From Tridacna crocea (Eukaryota > Mollusca > Bivalvia > Cardiida > Cardiidae): a stretch of 64,000 nt of DNA. The notes below the pieces were generated by a model. That model did no database searches. It saw only the letters and a program-made list of their open reading frames with translations, and had not been told where the DNA came from. Shown piece after piece: positions 1 through 10,788 of the stretch. Every line of letters begins with the position of its first letter. The stretch's first letter is position 1. The position numbers were made by a program, and so were the translations under genes. Location of the stretch: NCBI GenBank assembly GCA_943736015.1, contig OX031064.1:35081361-35145360 (forward strand). The letters are read 5' to 3'.

Positions 1-305
1 ATCTATCCCCAAAATATTACGACTACTGCAAGAATTAAAGCCATACTTTGTAATTTTTGAAATCTCTTTACATTTTTGCTCTGAAAAAAACTTTTGCCAG
101 GCAAACATAATTATGGTTTTCTATGAGCCCCAATTTTGGGTGCTATAAAGAGGTTGGTGCATAATAGTCTTTTGATGAACTCAGATCTGTCAAATATCAG
201 AAATTCCCATCACATGTACATGTACATTGTTCAAAAGCAACATAAGTTTTCCTAGACTGCTTTTGTAATAAAAGTGAAGAAAATAGAATGTTTATAGTGA
301 GTACC

Positions 306-510
306 AGAGCTCCAGATACAGGGAGTAATTTTGATTTCAAAATTGAAAATATTAATTTATCTCCATTTACCACATGTTGTGGGTATATACTCATTATCGA
401 ATCGTCTCGATGAGACGATGCTAATGAGTACCCACAACATAGGGTTCCAAAGAGAAACAATGAATTTAGAATACCATCACTCCCTCTTATCTGGAGCTCT
501 GAGGACAACA
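306..510 (+). mobile_element. Palindromic MITE, family D copy 1
   Basis: The ends are inverted repeats (AGAGCTCCAGATA...GGGAGT against ACTCCCTCTTATCTGGAGCTCT) and the middle folds back (ACTCATT...ATCGTCTC-GA-TGAGACGAT...AATGAGT). No coding potential is visible; the long frames here are palindrome artefacts. A diverged partial copy lies at 28345-28472. No clear target-site duplication was identified, so the superfamily is unknown. Confidence 0.7.
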
Positions 511-605
511 GTTGACAAAATTTGCAAGAATAGGCACACACCTGAAAGAAAAATTGTCTATAATTATGTGATGATGAAAAAATCAACTGATGTTTTATAG
601 TAGTT

Positions 606-811
606 CTTACTCTTACCAAATGCCAAAAATTGTTAGAAATAAAAACATGTGTAGACAAAAAAAAAATTGTCAATTAGGCTGAATTGATCATTTTTTTAGT
701 TGAAAGAGTAGAAAACACTGTGGTTACTAGCATTTTCTCCGTTTCCCTCAATGTTTTCAACAGCCTTCTTCCTCAAGGCCATCAAAACATGTGATTGTGG
801 TAAAGGTTATA
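606..811 (+). mobile_element. Pal-T MITE, decayed copy
   Basis: It begins CTCTTACCAAATG and ends GATTGTGGTAAAGG, and keeps a right arm with GTTTTCAACAGCCTTCTTCC. The core is half eroded (TGGTTACTAGCATTTTCTCC). Flanking TTAA is not preserved. Confidence 0.65.
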
Positions 812-889
812 AATGCTTTGCAGTTTGATTTGAGTAATTTTCTATGGCAACCTTATGAAATATACATTTTTAGGTTGGCTGTTTTTCAA

Positions 890-1408
890 AAAAAATATCA
901 AGGCATTGTCATAGTCGGATGCCGTCTGTCATCATGCAAAGGTGCAATGTTTGAAGATATTTAATTTCAAACTTGGAGTAGTTGATAAATAAAAGAAACG
1001 AAAAAAAAATAAGGCAGATAATAATCAAAATATTTTTGACACAGTAATATGCCATTTTTTTCATCATGGGTTTTTAAAATATTTTAAAAATCTTTGACTT
1101 TTTGTGATATTTTTGTCATTAAGATATTTGCTTCAAGCCTGGACAAAGTGTTGACAATTAAAAGGAGAACTTTTTGACATTTATTTCCCTTTTTTAATTC
1201 GAAAGTTTTAAAAACTTTTTATAATATTTCTTTGCTTTAAATTTGGACCACTTGTTCACAACCATGAAAATACTAGTCCATAACAAAGGGATAGTTAGTA
1301 ATTATATAAAGAATGTTATGCTACTTTTTTGACCTAGAATTTTCACTAATGGCAGCAGCTATTGATATATGGTCTAATGTTCAGGCACCTGCATGCAGTG
1401 CTCTTGTT
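890..1408 (+). repeat. HINE-like element, family 3, decayed
   Basis: The right end has a hairpin GGCACC-TGCATGCA-GTGC followed by TCTTGTT, the same terminus as at 21320-21344. The left part contains GATGCCGTCTGTCATCATG, resembling the post-head segment of related elements. The internal units are too diverged to count, and the left boundary is approximate. Confidence 0.45.
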
Positions 1409-2270
1409 TGATGTACTGCATTTGATTATTTCAGGAAGCTGATTTAAAATTTGTGTTTGTGTTGAAAAAGAAAAAAAATGTGTATTTATTACCAGAGGAA
1501 AATATCAAAAACTGTAAAGACTGAACTGCTGTAGATGAGAATTTATATAAAAATCTTAATACAGATCCGAAAATGTTGCACTGTAATTAAAGTAAGGATC
1601 TTAAACTGCGGAAATATAAGAGATAATAGGACAAAAAAAACTTCAATAGTGCAGCTAAACAATCAATTTTTTTTTTCTTTTTGCAAAAGGAGAGATGCTT
1701 GACTGCAAGAAGCAAGCAGAACTTTTATCAGAGGGGGGGGATGTAATTATAGTAGTCCTTGAAAAAGCAAGTTGCCAAGATCAATCTTGATTTTCTTGAA
1801 ATTGATACATGAGCCTGTCTGAGCTTGAATTTACCCATTGGGATTTTTCCTCAAGGTCCTCTGTCACTGTAACACTGTTCAATTTGACGTTCTGTTAAGG
1901 TGAATCTGTAACCCTGTTTGTAGCACAGGCTGTATTTCATTTAATTGCAACTTGTGTACTGTATAAGTGACACTTTTTACACAAAGGATGAAAAAAGAGA
2001 GAGAAACAGTGTAAAGAAGCAGTTCTTTGCTTTACCATGACAGACTTGGATAACATATCAAACCCAGGAGGGTTGTAATTTTGAATTTTAAGAGTAGGGG
2101 CCTGATTGCCATTGACATTTTGTCTCCTAATTTTAAACAGGAATTAAATTTAGAATGGTTCGTGCATTATAGCCCCCTTGTCACCAATATAACTTGCAGA
2201 TATCCTTACCTATCACAATAAAACTAGAATCTACTGCTGCTACATGACAATTTTTTTTATTCACCTTTAT
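1409..2270. other. No feature identified
   Basis: AT-rich non-coding sequence with homopolymer runs, including a G run near 1733-1740. No repeat copy, splice-flanked frame or RNA gene was recognised. Confidence 0.5.
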
Positions 2271-2385
2271 GTAACTCTACCCTAAGTTTTAACGACCCTG
2301 AGAAAGAAATCCTGCAGAAATAGGAGAAAATGCTAGTAACCAGCATATTCTTCTTTTCCCACAGTGTTTTCTATCCTTTTCATGA
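2271..2385 (-). mobile_element. Pal-T MITE, 3'-truncated
   Basis: Shows the arm TTTTAACGACCCTGAGAAAG, a core with GAGAAAATGCTAGTAACCAGCAT, and then CCCACAGTGTTTTC. The far arm is absent. Confidence 0.6.
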
Positions 2386-2711
2386 CCATGGTGATTGTAG
2401 GATTTGAACATTTTACCTGAAGAAACAGTGCTGTAAAATGATCTCATTATACATGAGTACATTGGTTATTATAAAGCTCTTTGAACCTTTATGCAGCATA
2501 CAAGTATAGATATGGAAAATAAATTTCTTGCTTTGTTATTTTATCCTATCTGTCAGCAACAGTATGATATTTATTGTGATGCTTGAAATCAGGAAGCATC
2601 AGAATTATACCTTTTTTTTTTGTAAAATAAACATTTTCATCTTCAAGGTAGATCTAAATTCATTTATAGAAATAGAGAGGATCTGCCTTCCAAATTTATT
2701 ATTCCCGCTGA

Positions 2712-2871
2712 AGGCAGAGGGATAAGGTTATTATCCGAGGGATATAGTTTTAGCGTTGTCTGTCCTTTCTTCGGTCCATCTGTCCGTCCGGAAGAATATC
2801 TCCAATACCATTGGCCGGAATTTCATGAAACTTAAAATACATATGCACAATAACCCTTTCTGCCACTACAC
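2712..2871 (+). repeat. HINE-like 5' remnant of another family
   Basis: The GGGATATAGTTTTAGCG start followed by a run of GTCCATCTGTCCGTCCGG-like sequence resembles the head-to-array transition of the neighbouring elements, but is not the 156-bp unit. It is cut at the T-run where element E1 begins. Confidence 0.4.
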
Positions 2872-2951
2872 TTTTTATACGCACGTCGAAGACGGGACAT
2901 ATTATGGGATCACCTGTGGTGTCCGGGCGGGCAGGCAGCATCCAGTTCTTT

Positions 2952-5900
2952 GTCCGGAGCATATCTCCAAAACTATACTAGCTAGGGTTATGAAATTTCA
3001 TGGGTGGCTAGATCTCATCAAGGGGGAGTGCAGTGCACAGAAGTCATAACTCTTGCTTGCTTAATTTTTGAGTTATTGTCCTTTGTTGTCTTTCATACTT
3101 GAATTTTGTCCGGAGTATATCTCCAAAACTATACTAGCTAGGGTTATGAAATTTCATGGGTGGATAGATTTTATCAAGGGGGAGTGCAGTGCACAGGAAT
3201 CATAACTCTTGCTTGCTTAATTTTTGAGTTATTGCCCTTTATCATTTTTATACGCCCGTCGTAGACGGGACGTATTATGGGATCACCCGTGGCGGGCGGG
3301 CGGGCGTCCGGGCGGGCGGGCGGCGTCCAGTTCTTTGTCCGGAGCATATCTCCAAAACTATTCTAGCTAGGGTTACGAAATTTCATGGGTGGATAGATCT
3401 CATCGAGGGGAAGTGCAGTGCACAGGAACCATAACTCTTGCTCGCTTAATTTTTGAGTTATTGCCCTTTGTCGTTTTTCATACTTGAATTTTGTCCGGAG
3501 CATATCTCCAAAACTATACTAGCTAGGGTTACAAAATTTCATGGGTGGATAGATCTCATCGAGGGGGAGTGCAGTGCACAGGAACCATAACTCTTGCTTG
3601 CTTAACTTTTGAGTTATTGCCCTTTGTCGTTTTTCATACTTGAATTTTGTCCGGAGCATATCTCCAAAACTATACTAGCTAGGGTTACGAAATTTCATGG
3701 GTAAATAGATCTCATCGAGGGGGAGTGCAATGCACAGGAACCATAACTCTTGCTCGCTTTATTTTTGAGTTATTGCCCTTTGTCGTTTTTCATACTTGAA
3801 TTTTGTCCGGAGCATATCTCCAAAACTATACTAGGTAGGGTTACAAAATTTCATGGGTGGATAGATCTCATCTAGGGGGAGTGCAGTGCACAGGAACCAT
3901 AACTCTTGCTCGCTTTTTTTTTGAGTTATTGCCCTTTGCCGTTTTTCATACTTCAATTTTGTCCGGTGAATATCTCCAAAACTATACTAGCTAGGGTTAT
4001 GAAATTTCATGGGTGGATAGATCTCATCAAGGGGGAGTGCAGTGTTCAGAAATCATAACTCTTGCTTGCTTAATTTTTGAGTTATTGCCCTTTGTCTTTT
4101 TTCATACCTGAATTTTGTCCGGAGCATATCTCCAAAACTATACTAGCTAGGGTTATGAAATTTCATGGGTGGATAGATCTCATCAAGGGGAAGTGCAGTG
4201 CTCAGGAACCATAACTCTTGCTTGCTTAATTTTTGAGTTATTGCCCTTTGTTGTTTTTCATACCTGAATTTTGTCTGGAGCATATCTCCAAAACTATACT
4301 ACCTAGGGTTATGAAATTTCATGGGTGGATAGATCTCATCAAGGGGGAGTGCAGTGCACAGGAATGATAACTCTTGCTCGCTTAATTTTTGAGTTATTGC
4401 CCTTTGCCGTTTTTTATAGTTGAATTTTGTCCAGTGAATATCTCCAAAACTATACTACCTAGGGTTATGAAATTTCATGGGTGGATAGATCTCATCAAGG
4501 GGGAGTGCAGTGCACAGGAACCATAACTCTTGCTCGCTTAATTTTTGAGTTATTGCCCTTTGTTGTTTTTCATGCTTGAATTTTGTCCGGTGCATGCCCC
4601 AGCTTTACAACTTGGAGTAAGACGGGCGTATCTTGCGACAATTTGCCGCTCTTGTTCATACTTGAATTTTGTCCAGAGCATATATACCAGCTATGGATAT
4701 GAAATTTCATGCATGGATACATTTTGTCAAGGGGGAGTGCAGTGCTTATAAATTGCAACTCTTGCTTGCTTAATTTTTATACGCTCGTCGAAGACGGGAC
4801 ATATTATGGGATCACCCGTGACGGGCGGTCGGGTGGGCGGGCGGCGTCCAGTTCTTTGTCCGGAGCATATCTCCAAAACTATTCTACCTAGGGTTATGAA
4901 ATTTCATGGGTGGATAGATCTCATCAAGGGGGAGTGCAGTGCACAGGAACCATAACTCTTGCTTGCTTATTTTTTGAGTTATTGCCCTTTGTTGTTGTTC
5001 ATACTTGAATTTTGTCCGGAGCATATCTCCAAAACTATACTAGCTAGGGTTATGAAATTTCTTGGGTGGATAGATCTCACCAAGGGGGAGTGCAGTGCAG
5101 AGGAACCATAACTCTTGCTTGCTTAATTTTTGAGTTATTGCCCTTTTTTGTTTTTCATACTTGAATTTTGTCCGGAGCATATCTCCAGAACTATACTAGC
5201 TAGGGTTATGAAATTTCTTGGGTGAATAGATCTCACTAATGGGGAGTGCAATGCACAGGATCCATAACTCTTGCTTGCTTAATTTTTGAGTTATTGCCCT
5301 TTGTCGTTTTTCATACTTGATTTTTGTCCGGAGCATATCTCCAAAACTATACTAGCTAGGGTTATGAAATTTCATGGGTGGATAGATCTCATCAAGGGAG
5401 AGTGCAGTGCATAAGAACCATAACTCTTGCTTGCTTAATTTTTGAGTTATTGCCCTTTGTCGTTTTTCATACTTGATTTTTGTCCGGAGCATATCTCCAA
5501 AACTATACTAGCTAGGGTTATGAAATTTCTTGGGTGAATAGATCTCACTAAGGGGGAGTGCAGTGCACAGGAACCATAACTCTTGCTTGCTTAATTTTTG
5601 AATTATTGCCCTTTGTCCTTTTTTCATACTTGAATTTTGTCCGGTGAATATCTCCAAAACTATACTAGCTAGGGTTACAAAATTTCATGGGTGGATAGAT
5701 TTTATCAAGGGGGAGTGCTGTGCGCAGAAATCATAACTCTTGCTTGCTTAATTTTTGAGTTATTGCCCTTTGTCGTTTTTCATACTTGAATTTTGTTCGG
5801 TGAATATCTCCAAAACTATACTAGCTAGGGTTATGAAATTTCATGGGTGGATAGATCTCATCAAGGGAGAGTGCAGTGCATAAGAACCATAACTCTTGCT

Positions 5901-6270
5901 TGCTTAATTTTTGAGTTATTGCCCTTTTTCGTTTTTCATACTTGATTTTTGTCTGGAGCATATCTCCAAAAGTATACTAGCTAGGGTTATGAAATTTCAT
6001 GGGTGGATAGATCTCATCAAGGGGGAGTGCAATGCATAGGAATCATAACTCTTGCTTGCTTAATTTTTGAGTTATTGCCCTTTGTTGTTTTTCATACTTG
6101 ATTTTTGTCTGGTGAATATCTCCAAAACTATACTAGCTAGGGTTATGAAATTTTATTGGTGGATAGATCTCATCAAGGGGGAGTGCAGTGCGCAGGAATC
6201 ATAACTCTTGCTCGCTTAATTTTTGAGTTACTGCCCTTTGTCGTTTTTCATACTTGAATTTAGTCTGGTG
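2952..6270 (+). repeat. 156-bp tandem array (shared by E1, E2, E3)
   Basis: Each unit runs GTCCGGAGCATATCTCC, CTATACTAGCTAGGG, TTTCATGGGTGGATAGATCT, GGGGGAGTGCAGTGCACAGG, ACTCTTGCTTGCTTAATTTT, GAGTTATTGCCCTTTG and CATACTTGAATTTT. The period is exactly 156 over several consecutive units. The E2 and E3 heads interrupt it. Confidence 0.9.
3249..4656 (+). mobile_element. HINE-like element E2, nested in E1
   Basis: The head is ATACGCCCGTCGTAGACGGG with a GGGCGG-rich stretch. About eight 156-bp units follow (the GTCCGG start recurs at 3337, 3493, 3649, 3805 and 3961). The end is ATGCCCCAGC...GCTCTTGTT. The flanks read CATTTTT on the left and CATACTTG on the right; joined, they restore the array-unit phrase TTTTTCATACTTG, so both boundaries are fixed to within one or two T. 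No open frame is meaningful. Confidence 0.8.
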
Positions 6271-6334
6271 CATGCCCCAGCTTTACAACTTGGGGTAAGA
6301 TGGGCGTATCTTGGGACAGTTTGCCGCTCTTGTT
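4778..6334 (+). mobile_element. HINE-like element E3, nested in E1
   Basis: The head is ATACGCTCGTCGAAGACGGG, followed by about nine 156-bp units and the end ATGCCCCAGC...GCTCTTGTT. The left flank CTTAATTTTT and right flank TAGTTATTG rejoin as the unit phrase CTTAATTTTTGAGTTATTG with one change, showing insertion into a T-run of E1's own array. Its units differ from each other by scattered substitutions only. Confidence 0.8.
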
Positions 6335-6997
6335 TAGTTATTGTGGGAGAGTACATCTTGTGAAATAGAACTGTAAGGAATTGTTCCTGCTTCCTAAACT
6401 GTTGTGTTTTTCCCCTGTATTGTCTTTGAGACTTAAATTTTGTTTGGAGGATTCTCCAATGCTATGCTAGCTATTGCTAGGAAATTTCATGACATGATAT
6501 ATCTAGTTATTTCTACACATAAATTTTGACCACACTGTATCTCCAAGAGTATAGGTGTTGTCAAAATGAAATTTCATCCTCTTATTTGTAGATTTTAGTT
6601 TTTTTTTTTAAAGATGTGAAATCAAAACTGCCATTTGCTTCAATCAATCGCAAAAATATCTGCACTACTATTTTTTTGTACCTCCCCTATATGATTATTA
6701 TGCCCCAGCTTTACAACTTGGGGGTAAGACGGGCATATCTTGCGACAATTTGCTGCTCTTGTTTTGTTTATTTTTAGATTTGATGAAAACTGACCGACTA
6801 GAAGCGATTTTTAAGTGACATGATCAAGTAAATTTTTTGGCCCGTGATATCATTTCAAGGAAATTGCTTGTTTGTCACATGATCAAACAAGTGTCACTGA
6901 CAGTGATGCCAAGTTTTGTCCTGTGCCTTGGATCACTTATGTGTACTTCAGCCAGTGCAGCCTGTTTGTCTAGAGCTGTACTGATTCAGCACATAAG

Positions 6998-7175
6998 CCA
7001 GAGTATTAAAGACCCAGAAGAAAGAATTCTTTTGGAAACATTGAGAGAGAGAAAAATGCTGTTTCCCGCATTTTCTTTTCTGAAAGACTGAAATGATTTT
7101 TTGAGCTACTTTTATTTTGTTGTCTGCACATACATGCAGTATGGTCAACTCTTCAACTTTTGTTGTATTGGGTAA
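6998..7175 (-). mobile_element. Pal-T MITE, decayed
   Basis: Recognisable pieces are GACCCAGAAGAAAG, GGAAACATTGAGAGAGAG, AAAATGCTGTTTCCCGCATTTTC and TTTATTTTGTTGTCTGCACA. The core is disrupted and the TTAA ends are lost. Confidence 0.5.
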
Positions 7176-7450
7176 AAAGATATTATTATCCATATTACAG
7201 CACAGAACAGTTGTTATATTTGTTCTGTTTTATAATTTGGAACTGTACATTGGCCTAGTTTTCTTTTTTAAACTTTGCATGTTATAGATTGAAAGTCCTA
7301 TGTTTTTTTTAATGTGGACTTATCTTGTTTGTCATAGGCTTGCAAAGGTAAAGAAATTCTTTGCAAAATCAGTGATTTTTCATACTTTCATATGCCTGAT
7401 TCTTTCATAGACTCTTCCTGAAAGATGTTTCCATTCTGTTTTTTTTGCAG

Positions 7451-7559
7451 TGTAAAATTGTAAGCTCCCTTAAGAAGTACCAGACAAAATTGATCTTGTA
7501 TGACAGTAAGACAGAAAACAGCCAGGAAGACCGAAATCAGCAGTCATTAAAGCAGGAAG
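7451..7559 (+). CDS. Candidate coding exon, gene not identified
   Basis: A strong acceptor (TTTTTTTTGCAG) precedes and a consensus donor (AAG^GTAATA) follows a 109-bp segment. Of the three frames only phase 0 is open; the other two stop at once. The phase-0 peptide of 36 residues starts CKIVSSLKKYQTK and ends QQSLKQE, lysine- and glutamine-rich with no motif I know. The segment lies between Pal-T copies and is not part of any repeat seen here. It could still be a chance match; I cannot link it to another exon with certainty. Confidence 0.5.
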
Positions 7560-7748
7560 GTAATACAGGCAATTTACTTGGGCAGTGCTTAATCAAGCTA
7601 GAGGTCATACAAGTTTAAGGTTGATTAACAGTATTAAGGGGAAGGAAATTCTCAAACTACTGGATGAAAATTGATTGATGAAGCACGCACAATAGTGGCC
7701 ACAGTTCTCCAGTTTTCCTTGGAAAGTCAGCTTTGACGGAATTCCATT

Positions 7749-7976
7749 ATAACCCTTTGCATAATGTTTCCATAATGTTTATGAAGACAGGGTGAAAGCT
7801 ATTGTAAACTTTGGAAATAGGAAAAGATGCTGGTTTTCAGCATTTTGTCATACTCTCATGAAATATTCTACATTTTCAAAGAGGAATTTATAAGGCCACA
7901 ATTATTTTGCTATCCACAAAAGTTTATACTTTCAATATAGATAAGTGAAGAAATGTCTGATTCTGGTAAAGAGATA
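7749..7976. mobile_element. Pal-T MITE, decayed
   Basis: The ends ATAACCCTTTGCA and GGTAAAGAGATAA and the core AAAAGATGCTGGTTTTCAGCATTTTG remain. The arms are too eroded to orient with confidence. Confidence 0.5.
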
Positions 7977-8013
7977 ACAAGTGTCTTTGTACACTTGTTG
8001 TTTCGGACATTTT

Positions 8014-8241
8014 TTAACCCATTACCACACAAATCCGACTTTTAACAACTCTGGAAGAGAAACCTTTTGAAAACTTTGTGGGACAAGGAGAAAATGCTGG
8101 TAACCAGCATTTTCTCTTTGTCCCACAATTTTTCTACCCTTCACAAAACAAATTTCAAATTTTCAGTCACTTTTATTTTGTAGTCTGCAAATGCTTTCAA
8201 TTTGGACCAGTCTAAAATATTGTGGTTTGGTAATGGGTTAA
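8014..8241 (-). mobile_element. Pal-T MITE, intact, TTAA-flanked
   Basis: TTAA at both ends and full arms. The core carries GGGACAAGGAG on one side and CTCTTTGTCCC on the other, a symmetric change from the usual GGGAAAAGG/CCTTTTCCC. It shares this and other variants with the copy at 8597. Confidence 0.9.
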
Positions 8242-8596
8242 GGGCTAGGCTTTTTCTTTGAAATGTTTGTCCTATTGAAGGCTTTTTAGTTCACTTTTTT
8301 TCTTCTCTGTAATAATAAGGTACAAGCATACAGCACCAAAGAGCCCCTGAAAAATACTGTAAAAAAGGGACACTGTTTACTTTGTATAATTCCGCCTTCC
8401 AAATGGGTTTGACATTGTTTATTGGTCTACATATAAAGAACTTTTTCTGATATATTAGAGTTTGATACAGCTGTCATTTTCAACTGTATCATTAAGTATT
8501 GGCACTATCTTTGAAGTTTTAGCTTATTGAACAGTAAATACTCAAGATCAGCTCACAATATGCCATGTTTGTGTTTTACTGTCAAAAATTACCTTG

Positions 8597-8724
8597 TTAA
8601 CCCTTTACCACACAATTCCGACTTTTAACAACTCTGGAAGAGAAACCTTTTGAAAACTTTGTGGGACAAGGAAAAATGCTGGTAACCAGCATTTTCCTTT
8701 TGCCACAATGTTTTCTACCCATCT
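8597..8724 (-). mobile_element. Pal-T MITE, truncated after the core
   Basis: It shares CTCTGGAAGAGAAACC and GGGACAAGG with the copy at 8014, indicating a common source copy. It stops at the TTAA that starts the next element, and its missing arm is not found on the far side. Confidence 0.8.
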
Positions 8725-9178
8725 TTAACCTTTTACCAAACAATCCCTGATTTCTACAACCCTGAGATACAAGCCTTTTAACCCATTACCACACGAGAAA
8801 AATTTAGACTGGTCCAAATTGAAAGCATTTGCAGACGACAAAATAAAGGTGAATGAAAAATTGAAATTTGTTCTGGGAAGGGTAGAAAACACTGTGGGAA
8901 AAGGAGAAAATGCTGGTTACCAGCATTTTCTCCTTTTCCTACAGTGTTTTCAAAAGGCTTCTTTCTCAGGGGCGTCAAAAGTAGGGACTGTGTGGTAATG
9001 GGTTAAAACCATTGTGTGAAAAGGACAAAAAGCTTGTAACCAGCATTTTCTCCTTTTCCCACAATGTTGTCTAACCTGCTGGAAACAAATTTCAATTTTT
9101 GTGTTATGTTTATTTTGTCGTCTGCAATTGCTTTCAATTTGGACCAGTCTAAAACATTGCCGTTTGGTAATGAGTTAA
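8725..9178 (-). mobile_element. Pal-T MITE (outer), split by a second Pal-T
   Basis: The element's own halves are 8725-8781 and 9007-9178. Joined, they give a single full-length copy with TTAA at each end. The interruption lies in AAGCCTT-TTAA-AACCATTG, where most copies have AAGCCTTTTGAAAACATTG; one base change made a TTAA target. Confidence 0.9.
8778..9006 (+). mobile_element. Pal-T MITE (inner), TTAA duplicated
   Basis: A complete copy with CCCATTACCACACGAG termini, inserted in the element at 8725-9178. TTAA is present on both sides and only once in the reconstructed target. The core reads CTGGTTACCAG. Confidence 0.95.
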
Positions 9179-9290
9179 CCCATAATGTGCTGAATTAAAA
9201 CAAGAGACATTTTTAAATAGGAAAAACATATGAAATATTGCTGTAGCAAGTTTTTTTTTTTATTTTTGGCCAGAATATGTAACAAAACAG

Positions 9291-9358
9291 TGGACAGTGT
9301 AGATCTTAGATCAGACTGCACATTCTGTGCAGTCTGATCTTGATCTACATTGTCTACA
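9291..9358. repeat. Palindrome family P2
   Basis: GTGTAGATCTTAGATCAGAC and its near complement flank ACTGCACATTCTGTGCAGT. Other copies are at 40733, 40853, 41058, 44317 and 44918. Ends and duplication were not defined. Confidence 0.75.
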
Positions 9359-9365
9359 GAAAACA

Positions 9366-9664
9366 AGTTAAGTCGGTTCCACTGCTTTAAGAGTTAAGGC
9401 TACATCTATTTTCCAGTTCAGTATTGGATTGAAACTCTCAGTGTTTTTTTTTTTTCACCAAATTCTGGCTTTCCCTTGGGAACTGATCTTACACTTCAAG
9501 GTCCTGAGTCGTCCTTCACTCTACCAGACAGCAAAATTTTCAAATCAAAAAAGCAAAAATACAAAAATTTTGCAGCCTACACAAGTTTTATTTCCCAAAA
9601 AATGATGGAATTCATCTTAGTTTAGAAAGCATAATGTTTCTTTGTAGTTTATATGAAGGTTTTG
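9366..9664. other. No feature identified
   Basis: AT-rich, with an 18-base T run near 9445. Nothing repeated or coding was seen. Confidence 0.4.
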
Positions 9665-9787
9665 ACTTCTTCAGGGTTGTTAGAAAGAAGATTGTAAGGT
9701 AAGAGACATAATTCCATAAGCTGTGTTTATTTTGTTGCCTGCAAGTGCTTCAAATTCAGAGAAGTCTAAAACCTGTTGTTTGGTTAA
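9665..9787 (-). mobile_element. Pal-T MITE, right-half fragment
   Basis: TTTATTTTGTTGCCTGCAAG and TTGTTTGGTTAA represent the outer arm only; the core is missing. It shares its TTAA with the next copy. Confidence 0.6.
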
Positions 9788-10003
9788 CTCTTTACCAAAT
9801 GACAAAATTTTAGACTGACCCAAATTGAAAACATTTACAGACAACAAAATAAATGTGACTGAAAATGTGTTAGGAAGGGTAGAAAACATTGTGGGAAAAG
9901 GAGAAAATGCTGGTTGCCAGCATTTTCTCCTTTTCCCTCAATGTTTTCAAAAGGCTTCTTTCTCAGGGTCGTTAAAAGTCGGGATTTGGTTGTAAAGGAT
10001 TAA
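9784..10003 (+). mobile_element. Pal-T MITE, nearly intact
   Basis: TTAA at both ends and the core AAAATGCTGGTTGCCAGCATTTT with one central asymmetry. The left arm has TTTACAGACAACAAAATAAA. Confidence 0.88.
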
Positions 10004-10015
10004 GATAATATGAAC

Positions 10016-10235
10016 TTAACTCTTTACCACACAATCTCGACTTTCATCGACCCTGAGCAAGAAGCCTATAGAAAACGCTGCGGGTGCAGATAACCAGCAT
10101 TTTCTCCTTTTTCCCCACAATTTTTCTACCCTATCAGTCAGAAATTATCATATTTAATACCAAGATTTAAACTGTTGTCTGTAGATGCATTGAATTTGGT
10201 CCATTCCAAAAACTTGTCATTTGGTAAGGAGTTAA
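10016..10235 (-). mobile_element. Pal-T MITE, core damaged
   Basis: TTAA on both sides and both arms recognisable. One side of the palindrome is shortened (GCGGGTGCAGATAACCAGC), so the hairpin is broken. Confidence 0.82.
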
Positions 10236-10246
10236 GTTGGTTACAG

Positions 10247-10382
10247 TTTACTCTTTACCAAACAGCAAACTTTTAGACCTGTCTAAATTGAGAGCAATTC
10301 AGACAACAGCTTAAATGCAACTCGGATGATGGAATTTGTCTATGAAAGGATAGGTAACAAAATGCTAAAAACCAGCATGGGC
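10247..10382 (+). mobile_element. Pal-T MITE, left-half fragment
   Basis: CTCTTTACCAAACAGC and TCAGACAACAGC mark the left arm; the core is reduced to AAAATGCTAAAAACCAGCAT. The remainder may be the fragment at 10700. Confidence 0.55.
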
Positions 10383-10699
10383 AGACTCAATTATTTGAGA
10401 GACATAAAATTTGTAGTCTGGCGAATTAATGTTTTCTTGTGGTATAATGTTGGTGACAATACCACCATGAGTTCTGAATATTGAATTTTGAAGACTTTGT
10501 ATCATATTGTGCGCAAAGCTGAAGAAAATAAACCCAATTAAACTAAATTTTTCTCAGATATATGAGGTTTCAGTAGCACTTTGATATATTATCGGAATGG
10601 CATATTAAAATATGGTGAGGCCATTAGTCGTGGAAAAACTAATTTTTGACTGAAAACACCTTCACCTGCTCATAGCCTTCCATTTGCACAATGATATTA

Positions 10700-10788
10700 G
10701 TTCCATTCTTGTTGACAAATTTATTGTGTAATCGGCAAATGCTTCCCATTTCAAGCAGAATAGAATTTTCTGTTTGGTAAAGATTTGA
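10700..10788 (-). mobile_element. Pal-T MITE, terminal-arm fragment
   Basis: Matches the outer arm only: TTTATTGTGTAATCGGCAAA, then TTTGGTAAAGATT. Low identity. Confidence 0.4.

Larger units (their letters stand above)
2876..6763 (+). mobile_element. HINE-like element E1 (outer), 156-bp array, interrupted twice
   Basis: The head is T-run then ATACGCACGTCGAAGACGGG (hairpin CGTC-GAA-GACG). The end is CCCCAGCTTTACAACTTGGGG, then GACGGGCATATC, a weak hairpin and CTCTTGTT. Its own sequence is 2876-3245, 4657-4774 and 6335-6763; E2 and E3 occupy the gaps. The right-hand units are strongly diverged, so E1 is older than its guests. It is non-coding. Assignment to Helentron/HINE rests on architecture only: inverted subterminal repeats, a terminal hairpin, T-rich insertion and an internal tandem array. 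Confidence 0.7.

Noticed and set aside
197-673. 158-codon minus-strand open frame, the longest in the window
   Set aside because: It runs through the family D palindrome and a decayed Pal-T. Much of its sequence is the inverted repeat read once, and there is no motif or splice context.
1429-1527. TTTCAG followed by 29 open codons ending in TGA
   Set aside because: Lysine-rich through an A-run, no donor or known motif; such a length is expected by chance.
2952-6270. Array considered as a CRISPR or centromeric satellite
   Set aside because: Units are contiguous with no unique spacers, in eukaryotic-looking DNA, and the arrays end at defined element termini, so they are internal arrays of transposable elements.
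9175-9366. Frame containing a DQDQTAQNVQSD-like phrase
   Set aside because: This is the translation of the P2 palindrome; similar phrases appear wherever P2 occurs (for example 41347-41691).
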